Below, one piece after another: positions 29,680-37,260 of a DNA stretch of 39,842 nucleotides. Numbering within the stretch: the stretch's first letter is position 1; every line of letters starts with the position of its first letter. Made by a program: the position numbers and the translations under genes. The stretch comes from Treponema sp. (GTDB lineage: Bacteria; Spirochaetota; Spirochaetia; Treponematales; Breznakiellaceae), in the NCBI GenBank assembly GCA_031259515.1, contig JAIRLK010000194.1, forward strand, positions 1 through 39,842, written 5' to 3'. The notes beneath the pieces were generated by a model, which was given only the letters and a program-made list of their open reading frames with translations, had not been told where the DNA came from and did not search any database.

Positions 29680-30474
29680 ATGGTACGAAGTTTATGGACC
29701 GGCGCGTCCGGCATGATTGGGCAGCAGGCAAACATAGATACGATCTCCAATAACCTGGCAAACGTGAACACTGCGGGATTTAAAAAGATGCGGGCGGATT
29801 TTGAGGACCTCCTGTATCAGACCATCAAGACCGCCGGAACGCCCGCTACCGAGGACACGGTGGTTCCGGTGGGAATGCAGATGGGTCATGGGGTAAAACT
29901 TGCCGCCACGCAGCGTATGTTCAGCCAGGGGGCTCTTCAGAATACCGAGAATGTCTATGACATGGCCATACAAGGCGAGGGCTTTTTCCGTATTCAGATG
30001 TACGACGGTACGTATGCCTACACCCGGGACGGCGCCTTCAAAGTGGACTCCGACGGGCGGCTCGTAACATCCAACGGGTATTGGGTCCTGCCGGATATTA
30101 TCATGCCGGAAAATTTCCTCCCTCAAACCATTGCGGTTACCAAGGACGGGCGGGTTTCGGTGAAGATCCCCAATACCGATGATCCGGTAGATGTGGGCCG
30201 CATTGAGCTTTACCGGTTTCCCAATCCCGTGGGCCTTACCGCAGTAGGGGAAAACCTCTTCAAGGTAACCAACGCATCGGGAGACCCCATAGCGGGCCGT
30301 CCCGGCTATGAAGGAATGGGGCAAGTCATCCACAAATTTCTGGAAATGTCCAACGTGTCGGTCGTGCGGGAAATGGTGGACCTCATCGTTGCCCAGCGGG
30401 CATACGAGTTCAACTCCCGGACCATACAGACCAGCGACAACATGCTGGGAACCGCTACCAGTCTGAAGCGATAG
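29680..30474 (+). CDS. flgG: Flagellar distal rod protein FlgG
   Basis: 264 residues. N-terminus MVRSLWTGASGMIGQQANIDTISNNLANVNTAGFKKMRADFEDLLYQT is the FlgG signature; centre EGFFRIQMYDGTYAYTRDGAFKVDSDGRLV; C-terminus FLEMSNVSVVREMVDLIVAQRAYEFNSRTIQTSDNML, the standard coiled-coil rod motif. It forms the distal rod between the periplasmic flagellar motor and hook. GAGGGAG precedes the ATG. The rod-binding protein gene follows after 8 bp. Confidence 0.96.
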   Translation: MVRSLWTGASGMIGQQANIDTISNNLANVNTAGFKKMRADFEDLLYQTIKTAGTPATEDTVVPVGMQMGHGVKLAATQRMFSQGALQNTENVYDMAIQGEGFFRIQMYDGTYAYTRDGAFKVDSDGRLVTSNGYWVLPDIIMPENFLPQTIAVTKDGRVSVKIPNTDDPVDVGRIELYRFPNPVGLTAVGENLFKVTNASGDPIAGRPGYEGMGQVIHKFLEMSNVSVVREMVDLIVAQRAYEFNSRTIQTSDNMLGTATSLKR

Positions 30475-30482
30475 GAAATTAT

Positions 30483-30950
30483 ATGGATATAAACGCTATT
30501 GGTTCGTATCTGAACACGGTGCAGCAGGCGCCCTTTTCCCAGCGGCTCACGGGCGGCTCTCAGGAAACATCCGGCGGAAGGGATACGGTATTTGCCGGCA
30601 TCCTCGACAAACTCCGGAACGCCCAGGTTGCGGGGCCCGAAAACAAACCCGCCCCGGCCCTGTCCAGCCGGAAGCCGGTCATCGACAAAACCGGCAAACT
30701 CTACGAGCAATGCGAAGCCCTGGAGACCTTCCTGGTAAAGACCCTTATCAGCGGGATGCGGAATACGGTGCAAAAATCGGACCTCATCGACACCGGTTTT
30801 GCGGGTCAGATGTACGAGGACATGCTCTACGACGAATACGCCAAAGACTTTACCCGCAATGCAAACTTCGGCCTTGCGGAACTGGCCTATTTGGAACTCA
30901 CCGGACAGCGGGGCAAAGCGGTGGCCGGCGGCCCGGTAAATCAGACGTAA
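30483..30950 (+). CDS. flgJ: FlgJ-type rod-binding protein
   Basis: 155 residues. The C-terminal two thirds hold the Rod-binding domain: KLYEQCEALETFLVKTLISGMRNTVQKSDLIDTGFAGQMYEDMLYDEYAKDFTRNANFGLAELAYLEL. The muramidase domain present in enterobacterial FlgJ is absent, as is usual outside proteobacteria, so the peptidoglycan cut needed for rod passage must come from another enzyme. It ends the flgFGJ unit and its stop lies 5 bp from the rlmN stop on the other strand. Confidence 0.9.
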   Translation: MDINAIGSYLNTVQQAPFSQRLTGGSQETSGGRDTVFAGILDKLRNAQVAGPENKPAPALSSRKPVIDKTGKLYEQCEALETFLVKTLISGMRNTVQKSDLIDTGFAGQMYEDMLYDEYAKDFTRNANFGLAELAYLELTGQRGKAVAGGPVNQT

Positions 30951-30955
30951 AATCC

Positions 30956-31996
30956 TTAGCCTGTTGGCGTACCCCCAAGTTGCCCGCAGGCGCCGCCTAT
31001 ACTCCGGCCCTTTCTGAAACGCCGGGTAACGTTTAGGCCCAGCTTTCCAAGCCATAGCTCCAGGCGGGCGATTTCCCCGGCATCAGGTTCCCGCAAGGGC
31101 CGGCCCTCAAAGCCCAGTCCCTCCACAGGGTTCCAGGGTATCAGGTTTACGGCCACGTTAAGACCGGCGGCAAAGTCCGCCAGGGCATCCGCGTCTTTAG
31201 GGCGGGTATTGACGCCTCCTAAAAGGACCGCCTCCAGGGTGATGCGCTGTCCCGTCTGTTCCTGGTATTGGCGGAGGGCTTCTTTTACTGCGGGGAGGGG
31301 GTCCGCCGCCGGCAGAAGGCGGCGGCGGAGTTTCTCATCGGCGGTAGTGAGGGACAGGGCCAGACGGAAACGGGGGCCGTTTTCCCCCAGGTCCCTGATT
31401 CCCGCGACAATGCCGCAGGTAGAGACAGTGATACGCCGGGGTGAGAAGCCCATACTCTCGCCGCCGGTCAGGACAGCCGCAGCCCGGCGGAGTTCCTGTA
31501 GGTTGAGCAGTGGTTCCCCCATGCCCATGAACACGATGTTGGCGATATCCCCCGCGATTCCTTTAAGCCGGAAAAACTGACTCCCTATTTCGGCGGAATC
31601 CAGGTTGCGGCGGAAGCCCAGGGCACCGGTCTTGCAGAAAATGCAACCCATGGGGCAACCCGCCTGGGTGGAAAGACAGGCGGTCCTGCGTCCTTCCCCA
31701 TCGGTGAGCAGTACAGCCTCGACGCAGTACCCGTCGTCAAGGGTAATCCTGAGCTTCACCGTTCCGTCGGGGTCCCGCAGTTCGGCGGCTACTTCGCCGG
31801 GATAGAGGGCAAACCGCTCACTCAGTTCCGCTCTCAGGGGCAGGGGGAGGTCAGTCATGTCGTCAAAGGTTCCGGCGCCCCGGTGTATCCAGGAAAATAG
31901 CTGCTTTGCCCGGTATCCGGGCAGGGGAGAAAGAAGAACCGCCAGCTCCTCCACCGGAAGAGCGGCAAGAACGGGACGCCCGGCGTTGCGGGGCAT
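30956..31996 (-). CDS. rlmN: 23S rRNA (adenine2503-C2)-methyltransferase RlmN
   Basis: Radical SAM methyltransferase for A2503 of 23S rRNA and A37 of some tRNAs. The [4Fe-4S] motif is CPMGCIFC in STQAGCPMGCIFCKTG; NIVFMGMGEPLLNL is the SAM-binding GEP motif; RRITVSTCGIV and the final GGACGQL with the catalytic Cys are present. I chose ATG 31996 (MPRNAGRPVL, 346 residues), which begins 1 bp after the TPR gene's stop codon (TGACATG); the frame is open to 32074, but that part overlaps the TPR gene. Confidence 0.93.
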   Translation of the reverse strand: MPRNAGRPVLAALPVEELAVLLSPLPGYRAKQLFSWIHRGAGTFDDMTDLPLPLRAELSERFALYPGEVAAELRDPDGTVKLRITLDDGYCVEAVLLTDGEGRRTACLSTQAGCPMGCIFCKTGALGFRRNLDSAEIGSQFFRLKGIAGDIANIVFMGMGEPLLNLQELRRAAAVLTGGESMGFSPRRITVSTCGIVAGIRDLGENGPRFRLALSLTTADEKLRRRLLPAADPLPAVKEALRQYQEQTGQRITLEAVLLGGVNTRPKDADALADFAAGLNVAVNLIPWNPVEGLGFEGRPLREPDAGEIARLELWLGKLGLNVTRRFRKGRSIGGACGQLGGTPTG

Positions 31997-31997
31997 G

Positions 31998-33158
31998 TCA
32001 GGCTCTGAGTTTTTCCAGGAGTTCAATGACGGAAATGTTCCGCAGTCCCAGCTTTTGGAATTCCGTGAGGACATCTATTGCCTGTTTTTTGTCCCCTTTC
32101 TTGACATAACAATCCGCTAATTCAATGTAAAACCGGTAGTTTTTGGGGTCCTGCTGGATTAGGTGGCGCAGGGATTCGATGGCCTCATTGTATTTACCCT
32201 GAACTTTGGCGACTATCGCAAGCCCCAATACCGCGTAGGTGTCGAATTCGATGTTTAAAGCCCGGTGATAATACTCCGAAGCCTTTTCATACTCGGTAAG
32301 GTTACGGTACGCATCCCCAACCCGGGTCAGGATCACCTTGTTCCGCGGATCCTGCTCCAGGATACGGTTCCAGTATTCCAGGGGGCGGTACAAGTGATTC
32401 AAGCCCCGGTAACAGTCGGCCAGCCCGAAGAGGGCGTAGAAGTTGTAGGGATCCCGCTCCAGGGCTTTTTCAAAGTAGCCTATTCCCTTTTCAAAGGTCT
32501 TGAGTTTCCGGTGGCAGTTGCCTATGGAGGTCAGGACCCGGATATCCACGTTTTCCTTATTGGCCTCCAGCATCTTCTCCCAGTAGAACAGGGCCTCCCG
32601 GTATTCTTTGAAGTCGTAGTGCAGATGTCCCAGACCTATGATGGCGTAGGGATTTTGGTCTTCCATCTCCAGAACCCGCTGGTACACCATCTTGGAGTGC
32701 TTGAAATCCCGAATCTTCCGATAGGCATCGGCCACACGGGTCAGGACGGTGATGTTTTTGTCATCGTGGAGCAGGTATTGTTCCCATATTTCTATAGCCC
32801 GATGGTACTGATTCAGAGCTTTATAGCAGTCCGCTAAGCCGAACAAGGCGTAGTTATTCCCCGGATGGCAACTGAGGCAACGCTTGTAGTACTCCACAGC
32901 CTCCCGGAAAGATCCCCGTTTCCGGGTCGCGTCCCCCATGCCGACTAAGGCGTAATTGTTGTTTTCATCAGTCATCAGGATCTTACTGAAACATTCCACC
33001 GCTTCGGCAATCTTGTTTTCTTTCAAAAGAAGGTATCCTTTTTTTGAGAGTACCGATATATCCAAAACTTCTTCATCCAGGCCGGCGGAGAGATTCAGCG
33101 CCGGCTTCCTGGAAACGCCCAGGTCCATTATCCCCTGTTGGTTTTCACTATTGTTCAT
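31998..33158 (-). CDS. TPR-repeat protein
   Basis: 386 residues, almost entirely tetratricopeptide repeats from about residue 35 (about nine to ten units; examples are NNYALVGMGDATRKRGSFREAVEYYKR, NYALFGLADCYKALNQYHRAIEIWEQ, NFYALFGLADCYRGLNHLYRPLEYWN). No signal peptide or other domain, so it is a cytoplasmic scaffold or adaptor. Two of the repeats are almost duplicates (YALFGLADCY, VLTRVADAYRK/LTRVGDAYRN), a 3-repeat period that suggests internal duplication. AGAGGA precedes the ATG. It sits between a small protein and rlmN; treponemes keep a similar group, so it may act in translation or cell-shape control, which is unknown. Confidence 0.88.
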   Translation of the reverse strand: MNNSENQQGIMDLGVSRKPALNLSAGLDEEVLDISVLSKKGYLLLKENKIAEAVECFSKILMTDENNNYALVGMGDATRKRGSFREAVEYYKRCLSCHPGNNYALFGLADCYKALNQYHRAIEIWEQYLLHDDKNITVLTRVADAYRKIRDFKHSKMVYQRVLEMEDQNPYAIIGLGHLHYDFKEYREALFYWEKMLEANKENVDIRVLTSIGNCHRKLKTFEKGIGYFEKALERDPYNFYALFGLADCYRGLNHLYRPLEYWNRILEQDPRNKVILTRVGDAYRNLTEYEKASEYYHRALNIEFDTYAVLGLAIVAKVQGKYNEAIESLRHLIQQDPKNYRFYIELADCYVKKGDKKQAIDVLTEFQKLGLRNISVIELLEKLRA

Positions 33159-33183
33159 TTAGAAGTATCCTCTTTTTCATATA

Positions 33184-33516
33184 TCATACTTTTTCATAGA
33201 TCATACTTTTGATGATTTCGGATAATTCTACGATAATTGATTCAGACTTCTTTTTGTCCGGAGCAATCCAATACATACGAAGAGCATCTAAAATTTTTCC
33301 TTTGGATAGGTAGAAATCGCCTATTCTCACCAGACCGTCGGAATACCCGGTGGTTAAAAAAATCCTTCGAGCGCCCTCTATATTCCCTTCGTTGTATAGA
33401 ATATTACCTTTACGGTTTAACGCAACTTTCTGCTCTCGGCTAATCTGAGGCTTGGAGAAGGTTTTTAGAAAAACGGCCTGATCTTCAAAACGGTTCAATA
33501 CACTTGTGTAATCCAT
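33184..33516 (-). CDS. Small conserved spirochaete hypothetical protein
   Basis: About 110 residues (MDYTSVLNRFEDQAVFLKTFSKPQISREQKVALNRKGN...). The middle, LNRKGNILYNEGNIEGARRIFLTTGYSDGLVRIGDFYLSKGKILDALRMYW, looks like one and a half TPR-like helical hairpins, fitting its TPR neighbour. AGGA five bases before ATG 33516 favours that start; ATG 33555 (MANKSSNN) is possible but has no ribosome site, and the open frame further up crosses the promoter. It is the first gene after the promoter at 33632-33660, 25 bp before the TPR gene. Function unknown. Confidence 0.7.
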   Translation of the reverse strand: MDYTSVLNRFEDQAVFLKTFSKPQISREQKVALNRKGNILYNEGNIEGARRIFLTTGYSDGLVRIGDFYLSKGKILDALRMYWIAPDKKKSESIIVELSEIIKSMIYEKV

Positions 33517-33631
33517 ACCATTCCTAAATAAGTTATTACTACTCTTGTTCGCCATTTTTAACCAAATTGCAACCAAAATTTTTGGACTTCGTAACAAAGT
33601 ACGCCTTAAACTGACCGCACATGCTATGTAT

Positions 33632-33660
33632 ACTATAGCATATATTACAAAACAAGTCAA
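33632..33660 (-). promoter_or_regulatory. Sigma70-type promoter of the small protein-TPR-rlmN operon
   Basis: On the minus strand TTGACT (33660-33655), a 17-bp spacer and TATAGT (33637-33632), directly after the rsmD stop codon. An imperfect 19-bp palindrome, TGCTATGTATACTATAGCA (33622-33640), covers the -10 box and start region and could be an operator. Confidence 0.7.
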
Positions 33661-34197
33661 CTATTTTTTCGCTAAAAAAGCAAAAAAATCTACAACAGAA
33701 CGTCCATAAACCTTTGAGGTTTCTAACAAAAACCCCTCAATTCTATTATAACCATCTTCCCGGGGTCTGTGCAAGAGTATTCGTGAGCCGGGATGTACCA
33801 GAGGAGAGGCCGCTATGGATTTAAGGAGGTCCTCCTTGTATTTATAGGGGAAAGGAGGGTCGCAAAAAATCACGTCAAAGGACTTTTTAGCCCGGGATAC
33901 ATAGCGTTCGGCGGCTATAAAACGGCAATATATCCGTACCGGGGACATGGAAACGTTTTTCAGGAGGGTTTTCCGTTTTAGGGGGTCTTTTTCAACCGCT
34001 TCCACCGGCGCGGCGCCCCGGGAAGCCGCTTCCAGAGCGATGATACCGGAACCGGAGAAGATGTCAAGAAAGGAAAAGCCAGAGAGATCCCCCAGGACCG
34101 CAAAGACCGATTCCCTCATACGGTCCATGGCGGGACGGATTTTACCTTCCGGGACTTCCACCCGCCGTCCCGCAAGTATACCGCCGGTAATTCTCAT
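33661..34197 (-). CDS. rsmD: 16S rRNA (guanine966-N2)-methyltransferase RsmD
   Basis: 178 residues. N-terminal MRITGGILAGRRVEVP, then the SAM-binding site FLDIFSGSGIIALEAASRGA and the catalytic FDVIFCDPPFPYKY (DPPF motif of N6/N2 amino methyltransferases). It modifies G966 of 16S rRNA. Its ATG is one base after the stop of the upstream hypothetical gene, so the two are coupled. Confidence 0.93.
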   Translation of the reverse strand: MRITGGILAGRRVEVPEGKIRPAMDRMRESVFAVLGDLSGFSFLDIFSGSGIIALEAASRGAAPVEAVEKDPLKRKTLLKNVSMSPVRIYCRFIAAERYVSRAKKSFDVIFCDPPFPYKYKEDLLKSIAASPLVHPGSRILLHRPREDGYNRIEGFLLETSKVYGRSVVDFFAFLAKK

Positions 34198-34198
34198 A

Positions 34199-34648
34199 TT
34201 ATTTGAGACTTTGAAAAAGCTCGCTTAACTCATCGGAACTCACCAAGGAGTCTATCAATACCCCTTCGGTTTCAGAATCAATGATATTTCCGATGGTCTT
34301 TCGCCGTTCCTGGGTATGGTTCCACAGGAGGGTAAGGCGGTCGCGGATCTTCGGAAATTGGCCCGCCGAGATGTCGCTGTCCCCATCGATCTGGTCCGAA
34401 AGGACTTCCCCAAAGATCCGTTCGGTTTCGGCCAGATTGTGGAATTGTTCCGTTCGTTCGATAAAATGCTTATTAGCCGAAAGCTGCTCCAGAAGGATAG
34501 AGAGGGTTCTATCGATAAAATTTACATCATCCAGCGTTTTTTCCAGAAACAACTCCGGGTCGGCATCCAGGAGGAGCATATCCCGAATTATTCTGATTCG
34601 GGTATTGATGATAAAGATGGAATCCTCAAAGTTAATATGCCTATGCAT
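34199..34648 (-). CDS. Conserved hypothetical protein upstream of rsmD
   Basis: 149 residues, mainly helical and acidic. I recognise no domain. Visible features are INTRIRIIRDMLLLDADPELFLEKTLDDVNFIDRTLSILLEQL, probably two amphipathic helices, and a C-terminal LLWNHTQERRKTIGNIIDSE. No signal peptide or membrane segment. It stops 1 bp before rsmD, which suggests coupled translation and perhaps a role with ribosome modification, but this is only context. It likely occurs in other treponemes; I cannot check. Confidence 0.7.
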   Translation of the reverse strand: MHRHINFEDSIFIINTRIRIIRDMLLLDADPELFLEKTLDDVNFIDRTLSILLEQLSANKHFIERTEQFHNLAETERIFGEVLSDQIDGDSDISAGQFPKIRDRLTLLWNHTQERRKTIGNIIDSETEGVLIDSLVSSDELSELFQSLK

Positions 34649-34759
34649 ACTTCATATATCGGTGTTATCTCGTTGCTTTATCTGTTTTTTTTGCGGCTAT
34701 TCATTGCCCTCCCGTTATGTCCCGTGTCCGGTCCTATGAAGGGCAAAACCCCGCAGGCT

Positions 34760-34829
34760 CCAAAGGATCCCCGTTAATCGGAATTTTCTGCATGAATAAG
34801 CAAAAAATCCACAAGTGCAACAGGCTCTA
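34760..34829 (-). repeat. Copy of the GAGCCTGTTGCAC repeat at the 3' end of the epimerase gene
   Basis: Read on the minus strand from 34829: AGAGCCTGTTGCACTTGTGG, then ATTTTT, and after about 50 bases GATTAACGG. This follows the 3' half of the element at 28571-28777. The TAG that ends the epimerase gene is also the first three bases of the repeat context (TAGAGCCTG), so the insertion may have created or preserved the stop codon. Nothing else is recognised in 34649-34826. Confidence 0.45.
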
Positions 34830-35846
34830 ACCAGTTACCTCTTTTACCGCCTTTTCCCGGGCGGTTATGACTTTATCGCACCACTCGTCGAATTCCCGAT
34901 CCTCCTTCTGATATTCCGGGTGGGACTGGATATATTCAATGGTTTGGCATATCCCCTGGTCAAAACGGACCGCAGCGGTAAAACCCGGAACCAGACGTTT
35001 GAGTTTGGCGTTGTCAAAAACCACCGAGTTGGCCTTATCCCCGGTGAGCCCGCCCAAAAAGTCGTAGGATTTGCCGCAGAGGGCGAGAAATTCACTTGAG
35101 ACATGAACCGCCTTGAGGGGTTTGTCCAGGACGTCCGCTATGGCGGCGTACACCTGGTTCCAGGTAACCGTCTCGTCGGACGTGATGTGGACCGCCTCTC
35201 CTATGGCGTGGATGTTCCCCAAAAGACCGATGAATCCCCTGGCGAAGTCGCTGGTATGGGTCATGGTCCAAAGGCTCGTACCGTCCCCATGGATGATCAC
35301 CGGCTTTCCTTCGATGATCCGTTTTACTACCTGCCAGCTCCCGTTTTTCCCGTGGACCCCCAGGGGGACGCTCCGATCATCGTAGGTATGGCTGGGCCGC
35401 ACGATAGTGATGGGGAACCCTTCTTCCCGGTACTTTTTCAGGAGGAAATCCTCGCAGGCGATTTTGTTCCGGGAGTATTCCCAAAAGGGGTTTGCCAGGG
35501 GAGTTCCTTCGGTAATGCGGTAATCGCCCAGGGGTTTTTGATACGCGGACGCGGAGCTGATAAACACGTACTGTTTGGTCCTGTCCTTGAAGAGCCGGTA
35601 ATCCCGCTCAACCTGATCCGGAGTAAAGGCGACAAAATCGGCCACTACGTCAAAAGTCCTATTTTCGAGCATTTCCGCCACGCCGGCTTCGTCGGATATG
35701 TCGCACTGGAACATCCTCGCCGCCGCAAGGTTACCGTTGATCCGGTTCCCCCGGTTCAGAAGGTACAGCCGGTGATCTTTCAACAGCCGCAGGGCAATCT
35801 CCATACTGATGGTTCCTGTTCCACCTATTAATAAAATTTTTTTCAT
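34827..35846 (-). CDS. NAD-dependent epimerase/dehydratase-like protein (extended SDR)
   Basis: 339 residues. Nucleotide-binding motif IGGTGTIS (residues 7-14), DVVADFVAFT, the Ser-rich catalytic strand FISSASAYQKP and a YSRNK that replaces the usual YxxxK spacing. The C-terminal part (DKPLKAVHVSSEFLALCGK, FDNAKLKRLVPGFTAAVRFDQGICQTIEYIQ) resembles the atypical SDRs of the NmrA/isoflavone-reductase or CSP41-like groups. The substrate may be a nucleotide sugar or a small carbonyl compound; I cannot decide. Strong GGAGG before the ATG. prs lies 90 bp upstream, with a weak CCGGT/ACCGG hairpin (35890-35903) between them. Confidence 0.8.
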   Translation of the reverse strand: MKKILLIGGTGTISMEIALRLLKDHRLYLLNRGNRINGNLAAARMFQCDISDEAGVAEMLENRTFDVVADFVAFTPDQVERDYRLFKDRTKQYVFISSASAYQKPLGDYRITEGTPLANPFWEYSRNKIACEDFLLKKYREEGFPITIVRPSHTYDDRSVPLGVHGKNGSWQVVKRIIEGKPVIIHGDGTSLWTMTHTSDFARGFIGLLGNIHAIGEAVHITSDETVTWNQVYAAIADVLDKPLKAVHVSSEFLALCGKSYDFLGGLTGDKANSVVFDNAKLKRLVPGFTAAVRFDQGICQTIEYIQSHPEYQKEDREFDEWCDKVITAREKAVKEVTG

Positions 35847-35936
35847 AGTACCTCCACTCTGAAAAGCGTTTCCAGAAGACTGGTTATTGCCGGTAAAAAC
35901 CGGTCGAAAGAGTAAGCGGAGTCCCGCAAAAGTTCC

Positions 35937-37046
35937 TCACTGGGTAAACAGCTTAGGCGACTTGAGGTAAATCTCCGCGTTAAAGGATCTGAGGAGTTTG
36001 CTCATTGATCTGTTGGTCATGATAGTGCGGACGACTTTAGCGGAAAGCTCCGCCGAGGGGACCACTTCCAGGTTAGGGATTCCACCGGAGACCGCGCGGC
36101 AGGGGCAGTAGACCGTATCGGTAACGATAATCCTGCTGAGGAGCTTATCCTGAACCAGGGCGGTGAGTTTTTCCGTAGCGGGAGGGGAGAAGAGGGCGTG
36201 GACCGCGATGATGTTGATTTCCGCGGGTTTTAAGGATGCCAGGACGTGAACCAGGCTTTCCACAGAACTGGCGGTGTCCACCATGTCGTCCACGATCCAA
36301 AGGACTTTGCCCTCTACCGGCTCGTGGGATAAAATATTGATGGATTCAATGGTATTGACCCGGGAATAGTCCCGTTGCTTGTGGGCCACCACCAGGGGAG
36401 CGCCGAAGGCGTTGGCAAAGCCCCGGGCCAGCTTTTCCCCCCCGGCATCAACGGAGCAGAAAGCCCAATGGGGGCGGACCACTTTTTCCAGGGTGTCTAT
36501 GTCCCGTATGTAAACGTCGCAGAGGTAGCGCTTAATTAAAGTAAGGGCGGGAATGTCGTCAATGGCGCAAAGGGCAGGGTCCAGCATGGACTTGGATTTG
36601 TCCGAATGGAGCTGGTAGGTGGCAATGTGAGTGGCCCCCAAACTTACCATGGTTTTAAGGTGTACCCAAAGGCCCACGGAACTGCGCCGGGCAGTACGGT
36701 CTGACCGGGAGCAGGAAACAAAGGGTTCAAAGACCAGAATCCGCAACGCCTGGGCCCGTTTCAGGGCGTCAATAGTATGGTACAATTCAATCTTCGCGTC
36801 CGCTACGCTGGTTCCGGCCTCGTTCCGGGCGCAGCTTGCGAAAAGTACCGCGTCTTTGCCCCGGATTGAGGTATTCACCACCGCCTCAATCTCCCCATCG
36901 GCAAAACGATCCACCTGCAATAAATCTATCCCGTTAAGGCTGTCCGCAAAGGAAGAAAAACTGGGAAACTTGGTTAAATATTCCACCACCCGGGCGGCAT
37001 AGGTCCGCATGGACCGGGTAGCGGTTATGACAAATTCTTCGAGCAC
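35937..37046 (-). CDS. prs: Divergent ribose-phosphate pyrophosphokinase (PRPP synthetase)
   Basis: 369 residues, longer than the usual 310-320. Family features: VDRFADGEIEAVVNTSIRGKDAVLFAS, SCSRSDRTARRSSVGLWVHLKTMVSLGA (usual pattern Y-R-QDR---R--I-A), HWAFCSVDAGGEKLARGFA and the PRPP loop VLWIVDDMVDTASSVESL. Substitutions at usually strict sites (SRSDR for ARQDR; DTASS for DTAGT) make it unusual, and the C-terminus is extended by about 30 residues (IMTNRSMSKLLRSFNAEIYLKSPKLFTQ). GTG start; promoter at 37075-37102. It probably supplies PRPP for nucleotide and histidine synthesis. An alternative is a PRPP-synthetase-like regulatory paralogue. Confidence 0.78.
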   Translation of the reverse strand: MLEEFVITATRSMRTYAARVVEYLTKFPSFSSFADSLNGIDLLQVDRFADGEIEAVVNTSIRGKDAVLFASCARNEAGTSVADAKIELYHTIDALKRAQALRILVFEPFVSCSRSDRTARRSSVGLWVHLKTMVSLGATHIATYQLHSDKSKSMLDPALCAIDDIPALTLIKRYLCDVYIRDIDTLEKVVRPHWAFCSVDAGGEKLARGFANAFGAPLVVAHKQRDYSRVNTIESINILSHEPVEGKVLWIVDDMVDTASSVESLVHVLASLKPAEINIIAVHALFSPPATEKLTALVQDKLLSRIIVTDTVYCPCRAVSGGIPNLEVVPSAELSAKVVRTIMTNRSMSKLLRSFNAEIYLKSPKLFTQ

Positions 37047-37074
37047 GATTAACCCCGTTCATTTCTTATATGTC

Positions 37075-37102
37075 ATGATACCACGATACGCCCAGGTTTG
37101 AA
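37075..37102 (-). promoter_or_regulatory. Sigma70-type promoter of prs
   Basis: On the minus strand TTCAAA (37102-37097), a 16-bp spacer and TATCAT (37080-37075); the start site is close to 37068, about 20 bases before the GTG start. Confidence 0.5.
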
Positions 37103-37114
37103 CAGCGTGTTTAA

Positions 37115-37243
37115 AGGAGGGGGAAGTCGCAGACTTGCTCCGCACGTCCGGCCCCTGTATCCGCAACGCCCCCGCTAAGAGGACAAAGTCTTCAGGGAAC
37201 TTTGTCCCCAGGGGACTTGTCCTCCCAGACCCTCCGAAATTTT
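37115..37243 (+). repeat. Dispersed GC-rich intergenic repeat, copy B
   Basis: Matches copy A (28424-28515, opposite strand), with an insertion forming a second hairpin. Two alternative pairings exist: GGACAAAGT (37181-37189) with ACTTTGTCC (37199-37207), or GAGGACAA with TTGTCCTC (about 37214-37222). The stretch lies between the prs promoter and the end of the P-type ATPase gene; the 37047-37260 gap has no gene. Confidence 0.6.
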
Positions 37244-37260
37244 GGACGGGGCCCCCCGGT

